From RGIG3159 sp034927685 (lineage in GTDB: Bacteria; Bacillota; Clostridia; Oscillospirales; Oscillospiraceae), in contig JAYFPO010000009.1 in assembly GCA_034927685.1 (NCBI GenBank), positions 74,965 through 138,964 of the forward strand: DNA of 64,000 nt. Direction: 5' to 3'. Numbering within the stretch: the stretch's first letter is position 1; every line of letters begins with the position of its first letter. The position numbers and the translations under genes were made by a program. The notes beneath the pieces were generated by a model that had not been told where the DNA came from, searched no databases, and was given only the letters and a program-made list of their open reading frames with translations. Positions 34,392 to 45,692 of this stretch are shown in pieces.

Positions 34392-35476
34392 TGTGCGGCC
34401 CGCCATTCGTTCATCAAGGCGTCCATCTGCGCGGGGACGGTAGAGAGGGTGTTGACCTCCCCGACGCCCGATCCGCAGAAGAAGAGCCCGTTTTCCCAGT
34501 CTCCCCGGCGGGCGGCGATCAGCGCGCCGGAAATGCAGTAGGGGGCCGTTTTCCAGTCGCAGACGGAAAGGCAGCCCTGACACCGGTTCACGGCAGGCTG
34601 GATGCCCGCCTCCACCCGTTGGATCAGGGGGGAGCGCAGTGCCCGGCCCGGCATTCCAACGGGACTTTGGACGATTGTCACATCCTCCGCCCGGGCGGCG
34701 AGAAGCCGCTGCTTGTAGGCTTCGGCGGCGTCACATTCCTCCGTCGCGATGAACCGGGTGGCAAACTGGGCCCCGGCGGCGCCCTCTTTCATATACTGGG
34801 CCATTTCGCCGCCGTTTTTCACGCCGCCCGCCACAAACACGGGAATATCCCGCTGGTACTTGTCCCGGTAGGGGGCCAGTGCGTCCAAAACCTCCCGCAA
34901 AAGGGCGGAGAGGGACTTGGGCCGCCCGGCCTGGGCCTCCACGGCCTCTTCCCTGGTAAATCCCAGGTGCCCGCCTGCCAGCGGGCCCTCCAGCACGACA
35001 AAGTCGGGGGCGGTCTGATAGTGTCGGTCCCACACGCGGCAGATCAGGCTGGCTGCCCGCCCGCTGCTGACGACCGGGGCCAGGGCGGCGTCGCTTTCGG
35101 GGACCTGCCGGGCGATGGCGGGCAGGTCCCGGGGCAGACCTGCCCCGCAGATCACCGCGTCCACGCGCGCCTTCAACGCGGTGCGGACGCTGTCGGCGTA
35201 CTGGCTGGTGGCCACCATGGCGTTGACGGCCACCAGTCCGACGCCTTTGGCCAGCTCCCTGGCCCGCTGCACCTGCCGCCCAAGGGCCCGCAGGTTTGCG
35301 CCTTTCGGGTCGGAGAGGAAATCCGGCTCGTCAAAGCCGCACATGGCGGTGGAAATGGTGCCCATGCCGCCGCACCGGGCCACGGCGCCCGCCAGACGGT
35401 CCAGGCTGATGCCGACGCCCATGCCGCCCTGCAAAATAGGGAGGGGCAATCTCTTCCCCCTGATGATTATCGCCAT
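34388..35476 (-). CDS. FMN-dependent nitronate monooxygenase-like protein of the fab operon
   Basis: 362 residues, TIM barrel of the NMO/FabK superfamily: LPILQGGMGVGISLDRLAG at the N terminus, LAGGHLGF and VFVAGGVKNGGEM for FMN phosphate binding. Beyond the barrel is a cysteine cluster C299-x2-C302-x3-C306-x7-C314 (CQGCLSVC, then PYC), suggestive of iron-sulfur or zinc binding and absent from the FabK next door. Such proteins recur in clostridial fab operons, but their reaction is not settled. It overlaps fabK by 10 bp and fabD by 4 bp, so it is made with them. Confidence 0.8.
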   Translation of the reverse strand: MAIIIRGKRLPLPILQGGMGVGISLDRLAGAVARCGGMGTISTAMCGFDEPDFLSDPKGANLRALGRQVQRARELAKGVGLVAVNAMVATSQYADSVRTALKARVDAVICGAGLPRDLPAIARQVPESDAALAPVVSSGRAASLICRVWDRHYQTAPDFVVLEGPLAGGHLGFTREEAVEAQAGRPKSLSALLREVLDALAPYRDKYQRDIPVFVAGGVKNGGEMAQYMKEGAAGAQFATRFIATEECDAAEAYKQRLLAARAEDVTIVQSPVGMPGRALRSPLIQRVEAGIQPAVNRCQGCLSVCDWKTAPYCISGALIAARRGDWENGLFFCGSGVGEVNTLSTVPAQMDALMNEWRAAQ

Positions 35477-36408
35477 TCCCGCTCCGTCGCTTCCAGCACG
35501 GCCCTGCCGCCGGCGTACAGTTCCTCAAAGATCTGCCGCAGGGGCTTGATCTCGTGGAGCATTCCGGCAACCTGACCGCTCATGAGGCTGCCGCGCTCGG
35601 TGTCGCCGTCGAGTACCGCCCGGCGCAATCCGCCCAGCGTCACGCGCTCCAGTTCCTCCAGTGTCGCGCCGCGCTTTTCCAGGGCCAGATACTCCCGGGC
35701 CATCTTGTTTTTCAGCACCCGGACGGGCCCACCGATGGAACGGCCGGTGACGGTGGTGTCGCTGTCCCTGGCCTTGAGAAGGGCCTGCTTGTAGTTGTCG
35801 TGGATGGGGCATTCCTCGCTCACCAGCAAACAGGTGCCCATCTGCGCGCCGCAGGCTCCCAGCGCAAAGGCTGCCGCCAACTGCCGGCCGTCGGCAATGC
35901 CGCCGGCGGCGATCACAGGGACCTCCACCGCGTCGACCACCTGCGGCACCAGCGCCATGGTGGTCATTTCGCCCACGTGGCCGCCGGACTCCGTGCCCTC
36001 GGCAATGACGGCGTCGGCCCCGGCGCGCACCAGCCGCCGGGCCAGAACGGAAGCTGCCACTAGCGGCAGAACCTTGATCCCGGCATCCTTCCAGGCGGGA
36101 ATGTACTTGCCGGGATTTCCGGCGCCCGTGGTGACCACAAAAACGCCCTCCTCTATGATGACCTGCGCCATCTCGTCAGTACAGGGGTTCATCAGCATCA
36201 GATTTACGCCAAAGGGCTTGTCGGTGTGCGCCTTGCAAATGCGGATTTGCTCGCGGAGCAGTTCCGCTTTCGGCATGCCGCCCGCAGCGATGATGCCCAG
36301 AGCCCCCGCGTTGGAACAGGCGGCGGCGAACGCGCCGGTGGCGATGTTGGCCATGCCGCCCTGGATAAACGGGAACTCGGTTCCTAACAGTTCGTTTAGC
36401 TTTTTCAT
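35467..36408 (-). CDS. fabK: Enoyl-ACP reductase II (FMN)
   Basis: 313 residues. FPFIQGGMANIATG, FGVNLMLMNP, AEGTESGGHVGEM (FMN and catalytic His) and VIAAGGIADGRQ are FabK signatures. It performs the last reduction of the elongation cycle in place of FabI, so this strain would be expected to be insensitive to triclosan-type FabI inhibitors by this route; that is inference from family knowledge. The 85-bp gap to fabH is the second largest in the operon. Confidence 0.94.
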   Translation of the reverse strand: MKKLNELLGTEFPFIQGGMANIATGAFAAACSNAGALGIIAAGGMPKAELLREQIRICKAHTDKPFGVNLMLMNPCTDEMAQVIIEEGVFVVTTGAGNPGKYIPAWKDAGIKVLPLVAASVLARRLVRAGADAVIAEGTESGGHVGEMTTMALVPQVVDAVEVPVIAAGGIADGRQLAAAFALGACGAQMGTCLLVSEECPIHDNYKQALLKARDSDTTVTGRSIGGPVRVLKNKMAREYLALEKRGATLEELERVTLGGLRRAVLDGDTERGSLMSGQVAGMLHEIKPLRQIFEELYAGGRAVLEATEREWR

Positions 36409-36493
36409 AAAAGTCTCCTAATCACGGATCGCCCCAACAGGGCGTCGCCGAAAGCCCGGCGTGCAAGCGGTTTCGCCCACGGCGAAAGCCGCA

Positions 36494-37440
36494 TCAAACA
36501 AATTCCACCAGCGCGCCGCCCCAGGTGAGGCCGCCGCCGAAGCCCACAACCAGCACACGGCTGCCGGGTTTCAGCTTCCCCTGCTCATGGAGCTCGCTGA
36601 GGACGAGCGGAATGCTGGCGGCGGAAGTGTTGCCATATTCGTCGATATTTTTGTAGTATTTTTCCGGCGGAATGCGGTATTGCTTCACCGCCAGATCGAT
36701 GATGCGGGCGTTGGCCTGATGAAAGACGAAAAAATCCACGTTTTCAACCGTCCTGCCGCTTTTTTCGAGCACCTTGTCCATGCAGTAGGGCACGGCCTGC
36801 AAGGCAAATTTGAAAACCTTGCTGCCTTCCATCGAAATGAGGCTGGGGGAGCCCGTTTCCACGCCGGGAACGCGCAGCAACTCGTCATTTCCGCGGCAGC
36901 CAAGCTCCGCGGAAATGGAGGGCCAGGAATCCCCGCACTCCACCACCACGCCGGCAGCGCCGTCCCCAAAGAGAATGCAGGTGCTCCGGTCGGCCCAGTT
37001 GGTGATGCGGCTCAAATTTTCCGCGCCGATCACCAGACCGCATTTCCGGGAGGAGGCGTTCAGCAGACACTCCATGGTGTGCAGGGCGAAGAGAAACCCG
37101 GTGCAGGCGGCGTTCAGGTCGAAACAGGGAATGTCCTCAGGCAGCCCCAGGTCCCGCTGCAGCACGCAGGCGGCGGAGGGAACCAGCGTGTCCGGCGTCA
37201 TGGTCGCCACGATGCACGCGCCGATCTCTTCCGGAGCCACTCCGGCGTTTTCCAGCGCCCGACGGGCGGCGGTCACCGTCATGGCGGTGATGGTCTCGCC
37301 TTCCGCCAGATGGTGCCGACGCCGGATCCCCGTGCGGGAGAGAATCCACTCGTCGCTGGTCTCCACAATCTTTGCCATGTCCTCGTTGGTGACAATTTTC
37401 AAGGGGGCGCAGCGGCCGGTTCCCTTGATTTTGATTCCGT

Positions 37441-37444
<4 letters not shown>
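36494..37444 (-). CDS. fabH: 3-oxoacyl-ACP synthase III
   Basis: 316 residues. Triad C114 (LNAACTGFLFAL), His in FVFHQANARI and Asn in YGNTSAASIP. Starts chains by condensing acyl-CoA with malonyl-ACP, setting straight or branched primers. The start overlaps the accA stop by 4 bp. Confidence 0.97.
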
Positions 37445-38258
<814 letters not shown>

Positions 38259-38262
<4 letters not shown>

Positions 38263-39109
38263 GGGCGGCCTCCTTTCTCATGGAGCAACAGCAGCCGGGA
38301 CAGTGTTTCCCGCATGCGGATGCGGGGCACCACTGCGTCCACAAAGCCGTGCGCTTCCAGATACTCCGCCCGCTGGAAGCCATCCGGCAGTGTCTGACCG
38401 ATGGTCTGCTGGATGACCCGGGGCCCGGCAAAGCCGATGAGGGCCCCAGGCTCCGCCAGAATGACGTCTCCCAGAGAAGCGAAGCTGGCGGTGACGCCGC
38501 CGGTGGTGGGGTCTGTCAGGACGGAGATGAAGAAGAGCTTTTTTTCCGCAAACCCGGCCAGAGCGCCGCTGGTCTTTGCCATCTGCATGAGAGACAAAAT
38601 GCCCTCCTGCATCCTGGCGCCGCCGCTTGCGGAGAACAGGATGAGGGGCAGACGGTTCTTTGCGGCGAACTCGATGGCCAGCGTGATCTTTTCTCCCACG
38701 GCGGTGCTCATAGAGCCCATGAAAAACCGGCTGTCCAGCACGCCCACCACGCATTTTGTGCCGCCGATGGCGCCGGTCGCTGTGACCACGGCCTCGGTCA
38801 GGCCGGTCTTTCGCTGGGTAACCGCCAGCTTTTCCCGATAGTCGGGAAAGGACAAAGGGTCCCCTGCGGGATATTTTTCGTTCAGCTCCCGGAAGGTGCC
38901 GGAGTCCAGAATCGTGCTAAGACGATAGTAGGCGCCGATGGGGAAGTGATAGCCGCATTTTGGACAGACGGAGAGCCCCTGCGCCACCAGCTTCTGCTCG
39001 CTCGCCTCGCCGCATTTGGGGCAGGTGACGGCCTTCTCTCCGGGAACGTGGTTGTCCCGGATGGCCTTCATGGCGAGAAGTCTGGCCCGCTGCTTGGCAA
39101 AAATACTGT

Positions 39110-39113
<4 letters not shown>
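38259..39113 (-). CDS. accD: Acetyl-CoA carboxylase carboxyltransferase beta subunit
   Basis: 284 residues. A zinc ribbon at C31, C34, C50 and C53 (CPKCGEAS ... CPKCGYHF) precedes the crotonase domain (SASGGARMQEGILSLMQMAK, then TTGGVTASFASLGD). A GTG at 39,113 overlaps the accC stop as GTGA and lies 7 bp after GAGG; the ATG five codons upstream lies inside accC and is less likely. Confidence 0.95.
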
Positions 39114-40501
<1,388 letters not shown>

Positions 40502-40504
40502 GGG

Positions 40505-40927
40505 CTACACCGTCCGGTAGCGGAACAGCGGCTCCCCGAACGAAACCAGCTCTCCGCTGGCCTTCAGCACCGCCTCAATGACGCAGTCGCAGGGCGCGGG
40601 AATCTCGCTCATCATTTTCATGGCCTCGATGAGGCAGACGGTCTGCCCCTTGGACACATGGTCGCCGGGAGTGACGAAAGGGGTCTGCTCCGGGGAAGCG
40701 GCGGCATAGTAGATGCCGACCAGCGGCGCGGAGATGCGCTCCGCGTCGGAACGCTCCGCCGCGGCCGGCGCGGCAGAGACCGTGGCCGGCGCCGTCGGCG
40801 CTGCACCCGCAGCAGACGGCGCGCCCCGGGTCAGCTCTATGGTAAACTCCTGTGTTTGAAGCTTCATCGTCTGGGCGGTGCTGCGGTCAAAGCAGGCGAT
40901 CAGCTCTGAAAAAACCTGATTCGTCAT
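40505..40927 (-). CDS. accB: Biotin carboxyl carrier protein
   Basis: 140 residues. A C-terminal biotinyl domain with K104 in IEAMKMMSEI as the biotinylation site, an Ala/Pro-rich linker (about 35-65) and a short N-terminal region. Start at 40,927 follows AAAGGAGC; the longer frame runs into the acpP intergenic region and was discarded. Confidence 0.96.
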   Translation of the reverse strand: MTNQVFSELIACFDRSTAQTMKLQTQEFTIELTRGAPSAAGAAPTAPATVSAAPAAAERSDAERISAPLVGIYYAAASPEQTPFVTPGDHVSKGQTVCLIEAMKMMSEIPAPCDCVIEAVLKASGELVSFGEPLFRYRTV

Positions 40928-40991
40928 GAAAGCTCCTTTCTGGGGAAGAACCACATCCGCCGGAACGCAGTACACTCCGGCGGGTGGCGCA

Positions 40992-41222
40992 TCAGGCCTT
41001 GTGGGTGTTCAAATAGGCGGCGATATCGCCCACGGTCTTGAGTGTTACCACGTCGTCGTCGTCAATGTGGATGCCGGCGGCCTCTTCCAGCGCCATGACC
41101 AGTTCCACGGAAGCCAGGGAATCGGCTCCAAGATCGTCGGACAATGTGGCTTCCATGGTCACCTGCCCGGCCTCACAGCCCAGGGTTTCTACAATGATGT
41201 CACGCATTTTCTCGAATTCCAT
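40992..41222 (-). CDS. acpP: Acyl carrier protein, first gene of the fab operon
   Basis: 76 residues, acidic four-helix ACP. S35 in LGADSLASVELVM carries the phosphopantetheine arm. ATG at 41,222 follows TAAGGAG. It is the promoter-proximal gene, consistent with the large molar demand for ACP. Confidence 0.96.
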   Translation of the reverse strand: MEFEKMRDIIVETLGCEAGQVTMEATLSDDLGADSLASVELVMALEEAAGIHIDDDDVVTLKTVGDIAAYLNTHKA

Positions 41223-41253
41223 ACTTGCGTACTCCTTAAATTTACAATAATGC

Positions 41254-41325
41254 AATTAATTTAATTAAATTAATTTAACTAAAATAATTTAAATAGATTG
41301 TATGCACCCGAAGACCTTTTGTCAA
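41254..41325 (-). promoter_or_regulatory. fab operon promoter with palindromic operator
   Basis: Reverse strand: TTGACA (41,320-41,325), 17-bp spacer, TACAAT (41,297-41,302). Just downstream of the start point lies a perfect 22-bp palindrome at 41,254-41,275 with half-site AATTAATTTAA, next to a related TTAGTTAAATTAA stretch. The location fits repression of all thirteen downstream genes, plausibly by the operon's own MarR protein. The rest of 41,330-41,594 has no gene; a TATAAT at 41,473 may serve the forward phosphatase gene. Confidence 0.8.
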
Positions 41326-41594
41326 GCGGATTTTTTTGGATAGCAGGCAAAAGAGTGTTTGCTTTTCCCTTCGCGTGGGGTAAGACCAGACAAATTGCGC
41401 TGTTTTTCAACCGGAACAGAGGAAAAACGTCTCCGACAACACGCCGGTATTTATTTTTTCCTTCCGATCCGCTATAATATTCAAAAAAGAGCGGACAAGC
41501 AGCGATTTTTCAGACAGGGCCGGGAAGGGCGACGCTGCATCATCGGCAGGAATCCTGCTCTGCACTTGACTTTTTTTCAGGAAAGGAACATCCC

Positions 41595-42242
41595 ATGTAC
41601 AACACTGTTATCTTCGATCTGGACGGCACCCTGCTGGATACGCTGGCCGACCTGACCGCCGCCGTCAACCACACCATGGCGCAGTTCGGCTACCCGACGC
41701 ACACGCAGGAGGCGGTTCGCCGCTTTGTCGGCAACGGCATCCGGAACCTGATCGAGCGCGCCGTGCCGGGGCGGCTGGAGCCGGCACAGTTTCAGGAAGT
41801 CTATGCCGCGTTTCGGACCTACTACACCGCCCACTGTCAGGTGGAGACAAAGGCCTACGACGGCGTCCTTCCGCTGCTGCGGGCACTGCACAGCCGGGGC
41901 GTCTCGATGGCCATTGTGTCCAACAAGAACGACGCGGCGGTCAAGGAGCTGGCGAAGCTCTATTTCGACGGCCTCATCGACACCGCCATTGGCGGACAGG
42001 AGGGCATGCGCCTGAAACCGGCGCCGGACTCCGTCAACCGGGCCATGGCGGAACTGGGCGCGGACCGGAACCATACGCTCTACGTCGGCGACTCCGAGGT
42101 GGATCAGGCCACTGCCGACAATGCCAGCCTTGCCTGCGTATTGGTGGACTGGGGTTTTCGCGCACGCGCCGAGCTGGAACCGCTGGGGGCAAAAGCGGTC
42201 ATCAGCGCGCCCGGCGCGCTGCTGCGCGTACTGGAGGACTGA
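41595..42242 (+). CDS. gph: HAD-family phosphoglycolate phosphatase-like protein
   Basis: 215 residues. DxD motif D8/D10 in VIFDLDGTLLDTLADL, helical cap domain, SNKNDAAVKEL motif with Lys, and YVGDSEVDQATADNA metal motif. Closest to Gph, which removes phosphate from 2-phosphoglycolate, but related HADs (e.g. pyrophosphatase PpaX) share this pattern. Transcribed divergently from acpP; RBS GGAAAGGAAC before ATG. Confidence 0.88.
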   Translation: MYNTVIFDLDGTLLDTLADLTAAVNHTMAQFGYPTHTQEAVRRFVGNGIRNLIERAVPGRLEPAQFQEVYAAFRTYYTAHCQVETKAYDGVLPLLRALHSRGVSMAIVSNKNDAAVKELAKLYFDGLIDTAIGGQEGMRLKPAPDSVNRAMAELGADRNHTLYVGDSEVDQATADNASLACVLVDWGFRARAELEPLGAKAVISAPGALLRVLED

Positions 42243-42244
42243 GC

Positions 42245-43030
42245 ATGGAGCAGAAGGTGCTGCTGATTCTTGCGGACGGCATGCGACCGGACAGCCTCTC
42301 CCTTTGCGGAGCGCCATTTTTGGCGTCCTACCTGGCGGGCAGTCGGCATACGCTGCACGGCCGGACGGTCATGCCCAGCGTAACGCTGCCGTGCCATATG
42401 TCGCTGTTTCACAGCGTCGAGCCCGCTCGCCATGGCGTTTTGACCAACGTCTACACGCCGCAGACCCGGCCCATCGACGGCCTGTTTGAGCAGGTGAAGC
42501 GCTGCGGCGGAACCACCGCCATGTTCTATGACTGGGAGCCGCTGCGGGATATTTCGCGGCCCGGCAGCCTGGATTTCAGCCTGCTGGCTGCCGCATCGGA
42601 CGCGGAGAGCGCCCGCCGCACCATGCAGGTCACCACGGAAGCTGCCTGCCGGGTTCTGCCGGACGCCCAGCCGGATTTTGCGTTTCTCTATTTCGGCCTC
42701 CCGGACGAGACGGGCCATCAGTACGGCTGGATGGGCGGGCGCTATCTGGATTCGGTTCGCAATGTGCTTGAGTGCGTCCTACAGGTTACAGAGTGTCTGC
42801 CTCCGTGTTACCGGACCATTCTGCTGGCCGACCACGGCGGACACGGGCGGAATCACGGCGACGATACGCCGGAGGATATGACCATCCCGATTGTTTGCCG
42901 AGGCCCGGAGTTCCGGCCCGGGAAGCTGGAGGGAGTTCCCACCATTCTGGACGTGGCCCCAACGGTCGCGGCGCTGCTGGGCATCCCCGCAAACAACGCC
43001 TGGGAAGGCCGAAGTCTGCTTGCATACTAG
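42245..43030 (+). CDS. Type I phosphodiesterase / alkaline-phosphatase superfamily protein
   Basis: 261 residues, no signal peptide, so cytosolic. Metal site LILADGMRPD, likely nucleophile T47 in VTLPCHMSLF, FGLPDETGHQYG and LADHGGHGRNHG for the second metal. These are the nucleotide pyrophosphatase/phosphodiesterase motifs. Substrate unknown. Two bp after gph, so co-transcribed. Confidence 0.85.
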   Translation: MEQKVLLILADGMRPDSLSLCGAPFLASYLAGSRHTLHGRTVMPSVTLPCHMSLFHSVEPARHGVLTNVYTPQTRPIDGLFEQVKRCGGTTAMFYDWEPLRDISRPGSLDFSLLAAASDAESARRTMQVTTEAACRVLPDAQPDFAFLYFGLPDETGHQYGWMGGRYLDSVRNVLECVLQVTECLPPCYRTILLADHGGHGRNHGDDTPEDMTIPIVCRGPEFRPGKLEGVPTILDVAPTVAALLGIPANNAWEGRSLLAY

Positions 43031-43147
43031 GGCGGCATCGCAGGCGGGTGGCCGCTCTTTCCGGCAAAATGGGCTTGACAGGCCCCTTTCCGTCTGCTAA
43101 GTTATACAAGTATGATTTGTAGGATTTTTTTAGGGGAGGTGCGGCCT

Positions 43148-43396
43148 ATGGCGAGTGGAAAACACCTGTATGGAATGCCGAAGGGAAAATATATTTTCGG
43201 TACGGCCAAGGTTGGGGAAAAGGGGCAGATCGTGATTCCCAAGGAGGCGCGGGAACACTTCGGCATCGCGCCCGGTGACACGCTGCTGATCCTCGGCGAC
43301 GAAGACAGCGGCATTCTGGTCACGCGGCCTGAGGTGCTGCATACGGCGGCGCACCAAGTCTTTGAGACAATGGAGGAAAAGCATGGAACTGAATGA
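43148..43396 (+). CDS. AbrB/SpoVT-type transcription regulator
   Basis: 82 residues. The swapped-hairpin DNA-binding domain shows GTAKVGEKGQIVIPKEAREH and PGDTLLILGDEDSGILV. GGGGAGGTG precedes the ATG at 43,148; a TTGACA lies at about 43,075. Its last 14 bp overlap the following PLP enzyme gene, so it may regulate that pair. Target unknown. Confidence 0.88.
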   Translation: MASGKHLYGMPKGKYIFGTAKVGEKGQIVIPKEAREHFGIAPGDTLLILGDEDSGILVTRPEVLHTAAHQVFETMEEKHGTE

Positions 43397-44672
43397 GAGA
43401 TATGCGTCCCTGGGCGTCAGCCGGACGGTTTATGACTTCGGCGAAGCGGTTCTGGCGGGTCTGGGGGAGCGATTTGCGGCAATCGACCGGGTGGCGGAGG
43501 CCAATCAGGCCAAAGTGCTGTGGGCCATGCAGAAAAACCGCGTGAACGCGGGCTGCTTCGCCCAGACCACCGGCTACGGCTACAATGACATGGGCCGCGA
43601 CAATCTGGAACGCGTCTATGCCGACTGCTTCGGTACGGAGGCGGCGCTGGTGCGGCCCCAGATCACCTGCGGTACCCACGCGCTGGCTGTGGCGCTGTCC
43701 GCAAATCTGCGGCCCGGCGACGAGCTGCTGTCCCCGGTGGGCGGCCCCTATGACACGCTGGAGGAGGTCATCGGCATCCGGGAATCCCGCTGCTCCTTGA
43801 AGGAGTACGGCGTTTCTTACCGGCAGGTGGAACTGCTGGAGGGCGGCGGCTTCGACTATGATGGCATCCGCGCGGCCATCACGGAAAAGACCAAGCTCAT
43901 CACCATTCAGCGCTCCAAGGGCTACGCGACGCGGCCCACGTTCTCGGTGGAGCAAATCGGGGCGCTGATCGCCTTTTGTAAGCGCGTGAAGCCTGGCGTC
44001 ATCTGCATGGTGGACAACTGCTACGGCGAATTTGTGGAGGAACAGGAGCCATCCGAGTTGGGAGCGGACATGATCGTCGGTTCCCTGATTAAGAACCCCG
44101 GCGGCGGTCTGGCCCCCGTCGGCGGCTATATCTGCGGCACAAAGGACTGCGTGGACAACTGCGCCTACCGGCTGTCCGCGCCCGGTCTCGGGCAAGAGGT
44201 CGGCGCGAACCTCGGCCTGATGCCTGCGCTGTATCAGGGATTTTTCTTCGCGCCGACGGTGGTGGCGAGCGCGCTCAAGGGCGCGGTCTTCGCGGCAAAC
44301 TGCTATGAAAGACTGGGGTTTCCGGTGTTTCCAAACGGCACGGAGCCCCGCTATGATATCATTCAGGCCGTGGAGCTGGGGTCCAAGGAGCGGATGCTGG
44401 CCTTCTGTCTGGGCATCCAGCAGGCGGCCCCCGTGGACAGCTATGTGACGCCCGTGCCCTGGGCCATGCCGGGCTACGACGCGGAGGTGATTATGGCGGC
44501 TGGCGCATTTGTGCAGGGCTCCTCCATCGAGCTCTCTGCCGATGGCCCCATCCGCGAGCCCTACGCGGTCTATTTCCAGGGCGGACTGACCTGGTACCAT
44601 GCCAAGCTTGGCATTTTGATGTCGCTGCAAAAGCTCCAGGAGCAGCATCTGATTCAAATACCGGAGGAATAA
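43383..44672 (+). CDS. Methionine gamma-lyase family (aluminium resistance protein-like) PLP enzyme
   Basis: 429 residues, fold type I. K237 in VGSLIKNPGGGLAPVGGYI is the PLP lysine; VDNCYGEF holds the ring aspartate, and TTGYGYNDMGRDNLE is characteristic of the family annotated as aluminium resistance protein. Actual reaction is a C-S or C-C lyase by inference. Start at 43,383 follows GAGGAAA within the end of the AbrB gene. Confidence 0.88.
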   Translation: MELNERYASLGVSRTVYDFGEAVLAGLGERFAAIDRVAEANQAKVLWAMQKNRVNAGCFAQTTGYGYNDMGRDNLERVYADCFGTEAALVRPQITCGTHALAVALSANLRPGDELLSPVGGPYDTLEEVIGIRESRCSLKEYGVSYRQVELLEGGGFDYDGIRAAITEKTKLITIQRSKGYATRPTFSVEQIGALIAFCKRVKPGVICMVDNCYGEFVEEQEPSELGADMIVGSLIKNPGGGLAPVGGYICGTKDCVDNCAYRLSAPGLGQEVGANLGLMPALYQGFFFAPTVVASALKGAVFAANCYERLGFPVFPNGTEPRYDIIQAVELGSKERMLAFCLGIQQAAPVDSYVTPVPWAMPGYDAEVIMAAGAFVQGSSIELSADGPIREPYAVYFQGGLTWYHAKLGILMSLQKLQEQHLIQIPEE

Positions 44673-44676
44673 TGCG

Positions 44677-45585
44677 ATGTGGTTTTGGTTTTCCATTCTT
44701 GCGCTGATTTGCTGGTCCGGCTCGGACTTGTTTTCCAAAATCGGCTGCGCCGACGCGCGTGACAAATATTCCCACCTCAAAATGGTCATGGCCGTGGGCC
44801 TGGTCATGGGGATTCACGCATTCTATGAGGTTGTGTTTGGCGGCGTGTCGATCAACCTTTCCATCATTTTGACCTATCTCCCAGTGTCTTGCCTGTATAT
44901 TTTGTCCATGGCCATCGGCTATGTGGGGCTGCGTTACATCGAGCTCTCCATCTCCTCGCCCATCTGCAACTCCTCCGGCGCGCTGGTTGCGGTGCTCTGG
45001 CTCTGCACGGCAGGCGTCGGATCTCTGAATCCGTGGCAGCTCGGCGCGGTGGCGCTGGTCTGCGTCGGGGTGATTGCCCTCGGCGTCGTGGAGGCGCGGG
45101 AGGATGAGGGCCTGCGCGTGGCCAGGCAGGAGGCGTCCAATTACCGATACGCCAAGTCCTGGCTGGCACTGGCGCTGCCCATCATCTACTGCCTGCTGGA
45201 CGCCCTCGGCACCTTCGCCGACAGCCTGGTGCTGGAGACGCTGAACGAAGATTCCGCCAACGTGGCCTATGAGCTGACCTTCCTGTTTGTGGGGCTGATC
45301 AGCGCGTTCTATGTACTGGTGATCAAAAAGGACCGGCTGATTCCAAAAATGGAAGCGCCCAAGTACGCGGGCGCGATCTTTGAGACCGTCGGACAGTTTG
45401 CTTACATCTACGCCATCGCCGATCAGGAGCATGTGGCGCTGTCTGCGCCGATCATCTCCGCCTATTGCGTGGCTTCCGTACTCTGGAGCCGGGTGTTCCT
45501 GCGGGAGAAGCTATCCTGGAAGCATTACACCGCCATTGCGGCGGTGGTGGCGGGCATTGTGATTCTCGGCGTTTTTGACGGCTGA
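44677..45585 (+). CDS. EamA/DMT-superfamily transporter
   Basis: 302 residues with ten predicted hydrophobic segments in two EamA repeats (SGSDLFSKIG at the start; REKLSWKHYTAIAAVVAGI at the end). Likely exports a small metabolite; substrate unknown. Four bp after the PLP enzyme gene, with GGAGG between, so the two may share a substrate or product. Confidence 0.88.
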   Translation: MWFWFSILALICWSGSDLFSKIGCADARDKYSHLKMVMAVGLVMGIHAFYEVVFGGVSINLSIILTYLPVSCLYILSMAIGYVGLRYIELSISSPICNSSGALVAVLWLCTAGVGSLNPWQLGAVALVCVGVIALGVVEAREDEGLRVARQEASNYRYAKSWLALALPIIYCLLDALGTFADSLVLETLNEDSANVAYELTFLFVGLISAFYVLVIKKDRLIPKMEAPKYAGAIFETVGQFAYIYAIADQEHVALSAPIISAYCVASVLWSRVFLREKLSWKHYTAIAAVVAGIVILGVFDG

Positions 45586-45589
45586 CCGC

Positions 45590-45618
45590 TTGCCATAGGG
45601 GAGCGGGTCTGCTATACT
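45590..45618 (+). promoter_or_regulatory. Promoter before cyclophilin gene
   Basis: TTGCCA, 17-bp spacer, TATACT; a clear sigma-A-type promoter starting in the transporter stop region. Confidence 0.65.
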
Positions 45619-45692
45619 AAGCAGCGGGGAAGCGGCGTGCGGAACCATTGCGGAAGCCGCGGGACGATGGAAACCAGAAGGAAGCAGATAAC

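Noticed and set aside
42786..43109. Reverse 107-codon frame over the phosphodiesterase end
   Set aside because: Antisense shadow of a confident gene, Pro/Arg-rich low complexity.
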